This document shows positions 23,232-30,717 of a stretch of 37,963 nucleotides of DNA, in pieces. The notes under the pieces are model-generated. The model saw nothing but the letters and a program-made list of their open reading frames with translations, was not told where the DNA came from and made no database searches. Origin of the DNA: Terriglobales bacterium (GTDB lineage: Bacteria > Acidobacteriota > Terriglobia > Terriglobales > Acidobacteriaceae); contig DASYVL010000083.1 of the NCBI GenBank assembly GCA_035937135.1, positions 1-37,963 on the forward strand. The letters run 5' to 3'. Every line of letters begins with the position of its first letter. Position 1 is the stretch's first letter. The translations under genes were made by a program, and so were the position numbers.

Positions 23232-24869
23232 CTAGATACTCAACGCTTCCCCGCGCTCTTTTCTGTTCAAAATCGCATCAAAAATCACCCGGGAGACGAA
23301 GACCGCCGTGAACAGGTTGGCCAGGAGGCCGAAGGTCAGGGTGACGGCGAATCCCCGCACCGGCCCGGTGCCGAACAGGAACAGGATGGCGGCGGAAACG
23401 ATGGTGGTGACGTGGGTATCGATGATGGTCAGCCAGGCGCGGGCGAAGCCCTGCTCTACCGCCGAGGGCGGGGTCTTGCCGTTGCGCAACTCTTCCCGAA
23501 TACGCTCAAAGATCAGGACGTTGGAGTCCACGCCCATGCCGATGGTGAGAATCACGCCCGCCATCCCCGGCAGGGTGAGCGTGGCGCCGCTGAAGCCCAG
23601 GAATCCCAGCAGGATGACCAAGTTTAAGAATAGTCCCAGGTTGGCGTTGATGCCCGCGCCCCGGTAATAGACCAGCATGAACACCGCCACCAGCAGCAGC
23701 CCGGCGACGCCCGCGGTCACGCCCTGGCGGATGGAATCGGCGCCCAGCGACGGCCCTACCGTCCGCTCTTCCAGATACCGGATGGAGGCGGGCAGCGCGC
23801 CCGAGCGCAGGATCATGGAAAGATCCTGCGTCTGTTGCTGGGTGAAGGTCCCGGTGATACGGCCCTCGTCGTGAATCTGCTCCTGGATGGTGGCCACTTC
23901 CATGACCTTGTTGTCCAGGACCACGGCCAGCTTGTCGCCGACGTGCGAGCCGGTGAAGGCGGCGAAGCGGCGTCCGCCGTCCGAGGTCAGCATGAAGCGC
24001 ACCGCCGGACGCCCGCTCTCATCCCGCGTGGGCTCCGCGCCCCGCAGGTCGCGCCCGGCTACCGCCGAGCTGCGCGAAATCACATAAAACTCTTCCCGCG
24101 GGGTCTCGCCGGTTCGCGTCCCCACGCTCCGCCCCTTCATCAGCACGGTGTTGGCCGGCAATAGCCCGCCATGCGCCGTCAGCGCGTCCTGCTCGCTCGA
24201 GTAGGGACCGTCCATCGCCTGCCGGATCTCCAGCATGGCGGTGGACTGCATGATGTCCTTCACTCGCCCTGGGTCGTCCACCCCGGGCAACTGCACCAGA
24301 ATCTGATACTCGCCCAGCCCGTGCTCCTGGATGACCGGCTCCGAAACTCCAAGTTGGTCAATGCGGTTGCGGATGGTCTCGATGGCCTGGCTCACCGCGC
24401 TCTTCTTCAGCGCCTCCAGCGATATGGGCTGCATGGTGAGGGTCCAGTTGTTCTCCGCCCCGGAAGCCAGCTTGTATTCCGAAAGCCGCTGCGCCGCCGC
24501 GTCGCGCAGCTCGGCGATCCCCTCCGGCGCCACGCCCCGGATCTCGATCTGGTCGGGATGCCCCGTCGGATCGGGCTTCACGATCTCGGCGTAGGTGACC
24601 TTGCGCGCCGCCAGTTCGTCTTTCAGCCGCTCCACCGCCCGGTCGGAGTCCCCGCCCACCGCGTCGTTCACCACCACCTGCAGGATGAGGTGCGTCCCGC
24701 CCTTCAGGTCCAGCCCCAGATGGATGTTCTCCTGCAAACCCGCCAGCAGGCCGTGCTCCTTGATCTTGGGCCAGCTCTTCTCCGGCCCCTGGCCGAAGAA
24801 GATCCCGAACAGAAACACCCCCAGCACCGCAAAGATGAAGATCGTTTTGCCGACCAGGTTCTTTTTCAT
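23232..24869 (-). CDS. secD: Protein-export membrane protein SecD
   Basis: A 545-residue SecD, the partner of SecF. It has one helix near the N-terminus (KTIFIFAVLGVFLFGIFFG), LGLDLKGGTHLILQV just after it (the D1 family motif), a large periplasmic domain (IRNRIDQLGVSEPVIQEHG; LVQLPGVDDPGRVKDIM), and five C-terminal helices with LPGMAGVILTIGMGVDSNVL and FERIREELRNGKT. Length and motifs are normal. secF follows at 86 bp across a heptamer array, and yajC precedes it across a dispersed repeat. Confidence 0.96.
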   Translation of the reverse strand: MKKNLVGKTIFIFAVLGVFLFGIFFGQGPEKSWPKIKEHGLLAGLQENIHLGLDLKGGTHLILQVVVNDAVGGDSDRAVERLKDELAARKVTYAEIVKPDPTGHPDQIEIRGVAPEGIAELRDAAAQRLSEYKLASGAENNWTLTMQPISLEALKKSAVSQAIETIRNRIDQLGVSEPVIQEHGLGEYQILVQLPGVDDPGRVKDIMQSTAMLEIRQAMDGPYSSEQDALTAHGGLLPANTVLMKGRSVGTRTGETPREEFYVISRSSAVAGRDLRGAEPTRDESGRPAVRFMLTSDGGRRFAAFTGSHVGDKLAVVLDNKVMEVATIQEQIHDEGRITGTFTQQQTQDLSMILRSGALPASIRYLEERTVGPSLGADSIRQGVTAGVAGLLLVAVFMLVYYRGAGINANLGLFLNLVILLGFLGFSGATLTLPGMAGVILTIGMGVDSNVLIFERIREELRNGKTPPSAVEQGFARAWLTIIDTHVTTIVSAAILFLFGTGPVRGFAVTLTFGLLANLFTAVFVSRVIFDAILNRKERGEALSI

Positions 24870-24879
24870 CTCTTACTTG

Positions 24880-24926
24880 TCATCCTGAGCGAGGCGCTCT
24901 TGTTTCTTGCCGAGCGAAGGATCTGG
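24880..24926 (+). repeat. Dispersed repeat upstream of secD
   Basis: TGTCATCCTGAGCGAGGC, a non-palindromic middle, then GAGCGAAGGATCTGG. It abuts the ribosome site of secD. Confidence 0.7.
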
Positions 24927-24956
24927 GCGAGCGACCGCGCCGGTGCGCGTTGTTAG

Positions 24957-24984
24957 CCTGCCCTGAGCGTAGTCGAAGGGCGAG
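24957..24984 (+). repeat. Dispersed repeat, short divergent copy
   Basis: CCTGCCCTGAGCGTAGTCGA followed by AGGGCGAGC. Same theme (CCTGAGC...GTCGAAGG) without a middle hairpin, between yajC and secD. Confidence 0.5.
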
Positions 24985-24992
24985 CATCCTTA

Positions 24993-25319
24993 TCACTTCC
25001 CGCCTTCCTCCGCCGGCGTCACGCTCAACACCGCCGACTTGGCCACCTCGAGCCGCAGATTGTCCGGCGGCACCCGCAGGTGGATGTGGTCCTCGCGCAG
25101 CGCGATCACCGTGCCCCGGATCCCGCCGCTGGTGACCACTTTGTCCCCATTCTTCAGGTTTCCCAGCATCTTCTGCCACTTCTTCTGCCGCTTCTGCTGC
25201 GGCAGGATAAGCAGCAAATAAAAAATGGCGAAGGTGGCGACCAAGGGAAGCCACAACAGGCTTCCGCCCGCACCTCCGCTCTGCTGCAAAAACGCTCCCA
25301 GACTGGGCAAAACCGTCAA
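24993..25319 (-). CDS. yajC: Preprotein translocase accessory subunit YajC
   Basis: A 108-residue YajC, a small inner-membrane protein that associates with SecD-SecF. One helix, LLWLPLVATFAIFYLLLILP, is followed directly by QQKRQKKWQKML, and then the conserved NGDKVVTSGGIRGTV. The start is uncertain: a TTG at 25319 has AAGGA 11 nt upstream, while a GTG at 25352 would add 11 residues but has no ribosome site. It lies in the normal tgt-yajC-secD-secF order. Confidence 0.92.
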   Translation of the reverse strand: MTVLPSLGAFLQQSGGAGGSLLWLPLVATFAIFYLLLILPQQKRQKKWQKMLGNLKNGDKVVTSGGIRGTVIALREDHIHLRVPPDNLRLEVAKSAVLSVTPAEEGGK

Positions 25320-25410
25320 AAGCGCAAGATTCCTTGTGTCTAACCTGCCCACACACCACGCTGCGGGTCAGGCTTGATTGTTCCGGGAACGAGTGGCGTG
25401 ACCTTTCTTG

Positions 25411-26559
25411 CTAGGCCGGGTCTTCCCCGGGAACCGCGATCGGGGAGCTCAGGCTGCGTGCCCGGAAACCAGAAAGGAATTCTTCAAGATTCCCAAGCTG
25501 AATAGCATGACGTACGGCTCGCATGGTGTCAAGGTAGTAGGCCAGGTTGTGCAGCGTGTTCAGGACCCCGCCCAGCGCCTCTCCTGCCACGTACAGATGC
25601 CGCAGGTACGCCCGCGTGTAGCGCGCGCAGACCCGGCAGCCGCAGTTCGGATCGGGCGGCCCCGCATCCTCGGCAAAGCGCGCCTGCTTGATGTTGATCC
25701 TGCCCTCGGAGGTGTAGAGCAGCCCGTGTCGCCCGGCGCGCGTGGGCAGGACGCAATCCATCATGTCCACGCCCTGCGCCGCGTATTCCACGATCTCCTC
25801 CGGAGTGCCCACGCCCATCAGATACCGCGGCCGGTCGGCCGGCAGATGCGGCAGCGTGGCCGCAACCATCTCTCGCGTCAGCGCGCGCGGCTCGCCCACG
25901 CTCAGCCCCCCGATGGCGTAGCCGTCAAAGCCCATCTCGACGGTGCGCTCCGCCGACTCCCGCCGCAACTCCGCGTGCATCCCCCCTTGCACGATGCCGA
26001 ATAGAGCCTGCCCGCCGCGGGCAGCTGGCAGCCCGCTGCTCTCCAAGCAGCGCGCTCCCCACCTAAGCGTCAGCTCCAGCGACTCCCGCGCCCGCTCCCT
26101 GTCTGCCGGATACTCCGTGCACTCATCCAGCGCCATGATGACGTCTGCTCCCAGCGCCTGCTGCACCTCCATCGCCTTCTCCGGAGAAAGGAAGTGCAGC
26201 GACCCATCCAGATGCGAGCGGAACTCCACGCCCTCTTCGGTGACCTTGCGCCGTTCCGCCAGGCTGAAGACCTGGTATCCGCCGGAGTCGGTCAAAAGCG
26301 CCCGCTCCCAGGACATGAACCGGTGCAGCCCGCCCATCCGGCGCACGGTCTCGTGTCCCGGCCGCAGCAGCAGATGGTAGGTGTTGGCCAGCAGGATCTG
26401 CGCTCCCAGCTCTTCGAGCGCCTCCTGCCCCACACCTTTGACGGTCGCCTGCGTGCCCACAGGCATGAAGACAGGCGTCTCCACCTCGCCGTGTGGCGTG
26501 ATCAGCCGCCCCGCGCGCGCCGCCCCGCAGCGGGCTTCGATATCAAACTTCATAGTCAT
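25411..26559 (-). CDS. tgt: Queuine tRNA-ribosyltransferase
   Basis: A 382-residue TGT, which swaps guanine for preQ1 at the wobble position of GUN-anticodon tRNAs on the way to queuosine. MKFDIEARCGAARAGRLITP and ETPVFMPVGTQATVKGV open the TIM barrel; LTDSGGYQVFSLA and QALGADVIMALDECTEYP hold active-site residues; the zinc site is CGCRVCARY (three Cys) plus a later His. The ATG at 26559 follows TAGAAT (26576-26571 on the minus strand) by 11 nt with no clear Shine-Dalgarno. First gene of the run with yajC, secD and secF. Confidence 0.96.
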   Translation of the reverse strand: MTMKFDIEARCGAARAGRLITPHGEVETPVFMPVGTQATVKGVGQEALEELGAQILLANTYHLLLRPGHETVRRMGGLHRFMSWERALLTDSGGYQVFSLAERRKVTEEGVEFRSHLDGSLHFLSPEKAMEVQQALGADVIMALDECTEYPADRERARESLELTLRWGARCLESSGLPAARGGQALFGIVQGGMHAELRRESAERTVEMGFDGYAIGGLSVGEPRALTREMVAATLPHLPADRPRYLMGVGTPEEIVEYAAQGVDMMDCVLPTRAGRHGLLYTSEGRINIKQARFAEDAGPPDPNCGCRVCARYTRAYLRHLYVAGEALGGVLNTLHNLAYYLDTMRAVRHAIQLGNLEEFLSGFRARSLSSPIAVPGEDPA

Positions 26560-26590
26560 CTCAACGGGGAATTCTAACTGAAGGGAGGAA

Positions 26591-26633
26591 TGTCATCCTG
26601 AGCCCGCCGCGGCGGGCGAAGGACCTTGCGTTT
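26591..26633 (+). repeat. Dispersed repeat between tgt and parB
   Basis: TGTCATCCTGAG, inner palindrome CCCGCCGCGGCGGG, then CGAAGGACCTTGCGTTT. The cleanest example of the hairpin form. Confidence 0.85.
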
Positions 26634-26641
26634 AGTCGTTC

Positions 26642-26671
26642 AATCCGCGTCTATCCGCGTTAATCCGCGGC
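26642..26671. repeat. Ten-base tandem array
   Basis: Three units built on ATCCGCG: AATCCGCGTC, TATCCGCGTT, AATCCGCGGC. It sits just before the parB stop codon (26681) and right after the dispersed repeat. Confidence 0.6.
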
Positions 26672-26680
26672 GAAGGGGTC

Positions 26681-27619
26681 TTACTTCTTCAACGCCTGCA
26701 CCACGCGGTCGAAGTCCTCGAGCGTGGCGTACTCGATGATGATCTTTCCCTTCCCCTTGCGGTCCTTGATGGTGACCTTCGTCCCCAGCGCGCGCTGCAA
26801 TTCGCGCTCCGCCTCGCGCACGTTGGGATCCACGTAGCGGACCTGCTCCTTCTTCTCCACCGGGTAGAGGATGTCGCGCACCACGTCCTCGGTCTGGCGC
26901 ACCGAAAGCGCGTCCTCCACCACCACCTTGGCCACCTTGGCGATCAGCTCGGGCGACTCCAGCGACATCAGCACCTTGGCGTGTCCCAGGGTCAGCGGGC
27001 CGTTCTCGATCTCCACCTGCACCTCGAGGGGCAGCTTCAGCAGGCGCAGGTAGTTGGCCACCGAGGCGCGGTCCTTGCCCGTCTTTTGGGCCATCTGCTC
27101 CTGGGTGAGCCCGAATTCCTTCGACAGGCGCTCGTAGGCGCGCGCCTGCTCCATGGGGTTCAGGTCCTCGCGCTGCAGGTTCTCGATGATGGTCATCTCC
27201 AGCGCCTGCTCCGCCGAGACCACGCGCACGATGGCCGGCACCGTGCGCTTCCCCGCCCGCTGCGCCGCCGCCCAGCGGCGTTGTCCGGCGATGAGTTGAT
27301 ATCGACCGCCATCAATCTTGCGCACGACCACCGGCTGCACCACCCCCACCGACTGGATGGACGCGGCCAGCTCGGCGAGCGCCGCCTCGTCCATGCGGGT
27401 GCGCGTCTGATACGGGTTGCGATCGATCTGCTCCACAGGGATCTCGCGCACGGCTTCCCCGCCCTCTGCCGCCGTCGCCATCATTGTCCCAGCCGCGGCC
27501 GGGACCAACGCCGCTGCCGGCCCCGGCGGCGGCGCGGGCGGCGTCGCTATTGCGCTTCCCCGCCCCGGCAGTAGCGCCTCGAGGCCCCTCCCCAACGCCT
27601 TCCGCTTCTCCTGGCTCAT
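26681..27619 (-). CDS. parB: Chromosome-partitioning protein ParB (Spo0J)
   Basis: A 312-residue ParB: KRKALGRGLEALLPG is the ParA-contacting N-terminus, followed by a Pro/Ala linker, then the CTP-binding ParB/Srx domain (VREIPVEQIDRNPYQTRTRM, QLIAGQRRWAAAQRAG, TIIENLQREDLNPMEQARAY), the helix-turn-helix that reads parS (LTQEQMAQKTGKDRASVANY), and the C-terminal dimer domain (GKIIIEYATLEDFDRV). It loads at parS, slides as a CTP clamp, and organises the origin region. parA lies upstream on the same strand and two parS sites are near. Confidence 0.96.
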   Translation of the reverse strand: MSQEKRKALGRGLEALLPGRGSAIATPPAPPPGPAAALVPAAAGTMMATAAEGGEAVREIPVEQIDRNPYQTRTRMDEAALAELAASIQSVGVVQPVVVRKIDGGRYQLIAGQRRWAAAQRAGKRTVPAIVRVVSAEQALEMTIIENLQREDLNPMEQARAYERLSKEFGLTQEQMAQKTGKDRASVANYLRLLKLPLEVQVEIENGPLTLGHAKVLMSLESPELIAKVAKVVVEDALSVRQTEDVVRDILYPVEKKEQVRYVDPNVREAERELQRALGTKVTIKDRKGKGKIIIEYATLEDFDRVVQALKK

Positions 27620-27685
27620 GATTCCCTTCCCGTCTTCATTTCAGGCCGCTACCGTGCTGCGCCGCCCGTGTTCGTTTTCACCTTG

Positions 27686-27713
27686 TCTTTTGCAATTTGC
27701 AATTTGCAATATA
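27686..27713. repeat. Heptamer array between parA and parB
   Basis: TCTTTTG, CAATTTG, CAATTTG, CAATATA. Same heptamer family as at 7646 and 23197. It ends 3 bp before the parA stop codon. Confidence 0.65.
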
Positions 27714-27716
27714 CAT

Positions 27717-28529
27717 TTACGTTAATAAATGTACTTCGGCGGCACTCTCGGCCATCGCCGCCCGCTTCATCTGCCGCTTCATAAGCTCCTTGGCCAGCCG
27801 CAGATAGCTCTCCGCGCCGCGCGAGCGCGGGTCGTACACCAGCGCCGGCTGGCCGTAGCTGGGCGCCTCCGCCAGGCGCACGTTGCGCGGGATGGTGGTC
27901 GAGCACAGCTTGTCGCCGAAGAAGGTCTTCAGCTCCCCCGCCACCTGCTGCGCCAGGTTGGTGCGGTCGTCGAACATGGTGAGCACGACGCCCTCGACCT
28001 CGAGCGCGGGGTTCAGGCCCTGGCGCAGGCGCTCCAGCGTATCCAGCAACTCGCTGACTCCTTCGAGGGAGAAATACTCGGCCTGCATGGGGATGAGGAC
28101 GGAGTCGGCCGCCACCAGCGCGTTCAGCGTCAGCAGATCGAGCGCCGGCGGGCAGTCGAGGACGGTGAACACGTAGCGGTCGCGGATGGGCTCGAGTGCC
28201 TCCCGTAGCCGGAACTCGCGCCGCTCTTCCCCCACCAGTTCTATGTTGGCGCCGATCAGGTTCTTGCTGGAAGGAATCAGCCACAGGTTCTCAAACTCAG
28301 TGGCCTGGAGAGCCTGTTCCGCAGTGGCTGCGCCCATCACCAGTTCGTAGGTGCTGAGGCGCGCCGGGTCCTTCGCGAAGCCGACGCCACTGGTTGAGTT
28401 CGATTGGGGATCGCAGTCCACTAGCAGCGTGGGCACCTCGGCGGCGGCGAAGGATGCGGCCAAGTTGATGGCAGTGGTAGTCTTGCCCACGCCGCCCTTC
28501 TGGTTGGCTACCGCAATGACCCGTCCCAT
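27717..28529 (-). CDS. parA: Chromosome-partitioning ATPase ParA (Soj)
   Basis: A 270-residue ParA-type ATPase. The deviant Walker A KGGVGKTT (residues 11-18) follows MGRVIAVANQ; LVDCDPQSN and VLDCPPALDLLTLNAL are the A' and B motifs. It binds DNA non-specifically and moves ParB-parS complexes apart. The ATG at 28529 is preferred: GGAG lies about 7 nt upstream and the core starts at once; the ORF could extend to 28613, but those residues are unlike ParA. Confidence 0.95.
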   Translation of the reverse strand: MGRVIAVANQKGGVGKTTTAINLAASFAAAEVPTLLVDCDPQSNSTSGVGFAKDPARLSTYELVMGAATAEQALQATEFENLWLIPSSKNLIGANIELVGEERREFRLREALEPIRDRYVFTVLDCPPALDLLTLNALVAADSVLIPMQAEYFSLEGVSELLDTLERLRQGLNPALEVEGVVLTMFDDRTNLAQQVAGELKTFFGDKLCSTTIPRNVRLAEAPSYGQPALVYDPRSRGAESYLRLAKELMKRQMKRAAMAESAAEVHLLT

Positions 28530-28670
28530 GGGGGCTCCGTGAGTTCCGCCAGATGGGAACAGCGTAGCCGAGCTCTGTATTCCTGTGCAATGCCCCAATA
28601 TTGTGCAGTCCATGGAGTCGACGGCGGAACGCGAGATCCCCTAGCCCCAGGCACCCTTGGGGGCAGGGAA

Positions 28671-28686
28671 TGTTCCACGTGGAACA
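28671..28686 (+). promoter_or_regulatory. parS centromere site 1
   Basis: A perfect 16-bp palindrome TGTTCCACGTGGAACA, one base from the common parS TGTTCCACGTGAAACA. It lies 142 bp upstream of parA. The second copy is 66 bp away. Confidence 0.95.
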
Positions 28687-28736
28687 ATTTCAGGCTGCTG
28701 GGCCATAGAGGCCTAGCGCGGACGGAAAGAATGGGA

Positions 28737-28752
28737 TGTTCCACGTGGAACA
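28737..28752 (+). promoter_or_regulatory. parS centromere site 2
   Basis: An identical perfect 16-bp palindrome, and flanked on the right by the same CAATT as site 1 partly (AACAATT in both), so the two may come from a local duplication. Confidence 0.95.
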
Positions 28753-28797
28753 ATTACTCTGGCGTGGACCTGACCGCCAGGCAGCTGCCAGAATCTC

Positions 28798-28851
28798 AGG
28801 CATTCATAGGCATTTCGGCATAGATTAGCTAAAATAAGCCTAAGAATGCCT
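28798..28851. repeat. Long imperfect hairpin in the parA-rsmG spacer
   Basis: AGGCATTCATAGGC (28798-28811) pairs with GCCTAAGAATGCCT (28838-28851) at 13 of 14 positions. The 26-nt loop contains a perfect palindrome TTAGCTAA (28825-28832). It opens a spacer (28753-29036) that is clearly AT-richer than its surroundings; further structured pieces follow: CTGGTT-CTT-AACCAG at 28887-28901, and AGTGGTTCCTC (28902-28912) against GAGGACCACT (28948-28957). No ORF of the right composition, no tRNA and no clear DnaA box was seen. It may be a DNA element of the origin region or a structured RNA. Confidence 0.55.
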
Positions 28852-29036
28852 CAAATGTCGCTTGTGTCTTCCCACTTCTTACTATCCTGGTTCTTAACCA
28901 GAGTGGTTCCTCTATCGCGTGCACCAGATGAGTAATCTTAAGTAACCGAGGACCACTTTAACCTTCAGAAATCATATACACTCGTAGTTCAGACGCAAAT
29001 ACTGTGGCAGAATCGATGTCTCCACCCCACTTTTTA

Positions 29037-29735
29037 CTAGTCTGATTCCCAGCCGGCGATTGCCGCGACCAGTAGAACACGACCGGATGAACCAGGAATA
29101 GAAATTGGGACGCCCCAGGAGAATCCAGGTACTAACCCCGGGGTTGCGCTGGCCTGGTCCGCGCCCAAGAAAAGGGCGAGGTGGCCACCGGGAGAGACCA
29201 GGCGGACGGCTGCGGCCAGCGCCCGCTCGGGCTTCTCGACGGCGCGCAGGGTGACGATCCCGGCGGTTTGAGAACAGTCTTCAGCGCGACCGGCGAATAC
29301 ATCGATATTAGTCAATGTAATGGCGCGGATGACTTCGCGCAGAAAGGTCGCCTTCTTTTGGTTCGATTCGATCAGGGTGACGGAGAGTGCCGGCGCATAG
29401 AGCTTGATGGGCAGGCCGGGAAAACCGGCGCCGGAGCCGAAGTCGATGAGATTCGAAAGCTCGAGGTCCCTCGACTCGCGCTCCTTCGCCTCCGCTCGGT
29501 CGCGCTTGCTCGGGATGACAAGCGGGGAGAGACAGAGGTGGCGGGCGGCGAAGAAGGATTCGCCGAAGTGGCGGGTGACGATCTCTTCGGGCTGCCGCAC
29601 CGAGGTCAGATTGATGCGCGCATTCCACTTGAGCAGCAGGTCGAGGTAGGTGGAGACCTGGGCGAGTTGCTGGTCCGTGAGCGAATCCGGGACCAGGTAA
29701 GGAGCCAGCAGGGAAGCGATGCGCGCGGGATCCAT
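29037..29735 (-). CDS. rsmG: 16S rRNA m7G527 methyltransferase RsmG (GidB), with repeat-derived insert
   Basis: A 232-residue SAM-dependent methyltransferase that modifies G527 of 16S rRNA. YLDLLLKWNARINLTSVR and IVTRHFGESF are N-terminal family motifs; LIDFGSGAGFPGLPIKL is the SAM site; VTLIESNQKKATFLREV follows. Between RHLCLSPL and LSNLIDFG the reading frame carries about 21 residues (72-92: VIPSKRDRAEAKERESRDLE) translated from a copy of the dispersed TCATCCTGAG-like repeat. The insert lies before the SAM-binding strand, where relatives have a short loop. The reading frame is kept and the rest looks normal, so the protein is probably made. Confidence 0.93.
   Translation of the reverse strand: MDPARIASLLAPYLVPDSLTDQQLAQVSTYLDLLLKWNARINLTSVRQPEEIVTRHFGESFFAARHLCLSPLVIPSKRDRAEAKERESRDLELSNLIDFGSGAGFPGLPIKLYAPALSVTLIESNQKKATFLREVIRAITLTNIDVFAGRAEDCSQTAGIVTLRAVEKPERALAAAVRLVSPGGHLALFLGADQASATPGLVPGFSWGVPISIPGSSGRVLLVAAIAGWESD
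29462..29522 (-). repeat. Dispersed repeat inside rsmG
   Basis: On the minus strand TTGTCATCCCGAGCAAGC to GTCGAGGGACCT. One mismatch in CATCCTGAG and a G in GAAGGACC mark it as an older copy. It is read in frame within rsmG. Confidence 0.75.
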
Positions 29736-29898
29736 GGGAGCGGGAGGATTCTACGCCAGCGGCGCACGGCCGGGGACGCAGGAGCGAGACGTTCGTGCCA
29801 CACAGTCCGCCGCACGGAGCCCGCGCACGGTAGAATTGCGGTTCCTCGGTGGAGCCACGTTGCGGGCGCGCGGCCCGCATCCACACGGTGCCAGAAGA

Positions 29899-29934
29899 GG
29901 GTAGGGGGGCCTTCGACTCCGCTCAGGATGACAG
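29899..29934 (-). repeat. Dispersed repeat before the unknown gene at 29942
   Basis: On the minus strand TGTCATCCTGAGCGGAGTCG to GAAGGCCCCCCTAC, without a middle hairpin. It ends 8 bp before the ATG. Confidence 0.75.
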
Positions 29935-29941
29935 ACAACAT

Positions 29942-30634
29942 ATGAGCACGCAGCAGACAAATCCGGAGCCGCCGGGGCAGGGAAGCCCGAAGCGCGTGGC
30001 GTACATGACGCTGTGCGGGTTGCCGGTGTCCATTGAGCTGGCGTGGCCCTTCCGGGCCTCGACCTCGGGCTCCGACCTCTACTCGCTGCACTCCAAGGTG
30101 TGGCTGGAGGGGACGGAGGGGCTGCACGCGCAAGTGGCGGTCAACCTGACGCAGGTGATGATGAAGCAGGCGTTCGCATCGATGGAGCCGGCGGATACGG
30201 AATCCGCGTCGGTGAATGCGGTGCGCTCGAACGTGGACGACAAGCAGCTGGAGTTCGTGAAGTCAGGGAAGCGGGTGCCGGTGTCGCTCTCCAGCCGCTA
30301 CTACGACTTCAAGAACCGGCGCATGACCTTCCACCGGGCTACGGAAGAGCAGCTGGCCGCCTTCCTGCGGCGCAAGGTGTACTGGCTGGGGCACAAGCTG
30401 GGCGGGGGCGAGGTTTGCCTGGCGGAGCCGGTGGACCTGGAGTATCTGGACGCGACCTCGGAGCAGATGCTGGGGCTGGCCAAGTCGAGCCTGATGGACG
30501 CCGGATTGATCGAGATGGCGCGCGGCTGGGCCAAGCCGCTGGAGAAGCTGATTGCCCAGGGCGAGGCCATCGAAGCCGAGACGCGGGCGGAGCTCGAGGC
30601 GCTTGAGGCCAAGCACGAGTACGAGCGGGGCTGA
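29942..30634 (+). CDS. Conserved-looking protein of unknown function
   Basis: A 230-residue soluble protein I do not recognise. It starts MSTQQTNPEPPGQGSPKRVA and has no signal peptide or membrane helix. The middle is mixed alpha/beta (LHAQVAVNLTQVMMKQAF, VPVSLSSRYYDFKNRRMTFH) and the last 60 residues are strongly helical and charged (EKLIAQGEAIEAETRAELEA). Codon use (GC-rich third positions) fits the neighbours. It is the only plus-strand gene between rsmG and mnmG. The ATG at 29942 is chosen because the ORF upstream to 29849 is a dispersed repeat. No function is proposed. Confidence 0.75.
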   Translation: MSTQQTNPEPPGQGSPKRVAYMTLCGLPVSIELAWPFRASTSGSDLYSLHSKVWLEGTEGLHAQVAVNLTQVMMKQAFASMEPADTESASVNAVRSNVDDKQLEFVKSGKRVPVSLSSRYYDFKNRRMTFHRATEEQLAAFLRRKVYWLGHKLGGGEVCLAEPVDLEYLDATSEQMLGLAKSSLMDAGLIEMARGWAKPLEKLIAQGEAIEAETRAELEALEAKHEYERG

Positions 30635-30635
30635 A

Positions 30636-30659
30636 GCATCGGGTAATCGGGTAATCGGC
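30636..30659. repeat. Short octamer array
   Basis: GCATCGGG, TAATCGGG, TAATCGGC directly after the stop of the gene at 29942-30634. Followed by a dispersed repeat. Confidence 0.5.
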
Positions 30660-30667
30660 TAGACCGG

Positions 30668-30700
30668 AAAAGCAGGTCTCTCGCTGCGCTCGGGATGACA
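30668..30700 (-). repeat. Dispersed repeat, divergent copy
   Basis: On the minus strand TGTCATCCCGAGCGCAGCGA to GAGACCTGC. It lies between two genes whose 3' ends face each other. Confidence 0.65.
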
Positions 30701-30717
30701 AACCTCAACTTACAACC

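Noticed and set aside
26642-26671. CRISPR-like repeats
   Set aside because: Units of 7-10 bp directly abutting without spacers are tandem arrays, not CRISPR, and no cas genes are present.
28508-28753. 81-codon minus-strand ORF starting MFHVEH
   Set aside because: The two FHVEH stretches are just translations of the parS palindromes; the rest is intergenic.
28539-28823. 94-codon plus-strand ORF over the parS region
   Set aside because: Contains both parS sites (CSTWNN twice) and no protein-like pattern.
28753-29036. Replication origin with DnaA boxes
   Set aside because: Position and composition are suggestive, but I found no convincing TTATCCACA-like boxes, so I do not call oriC.
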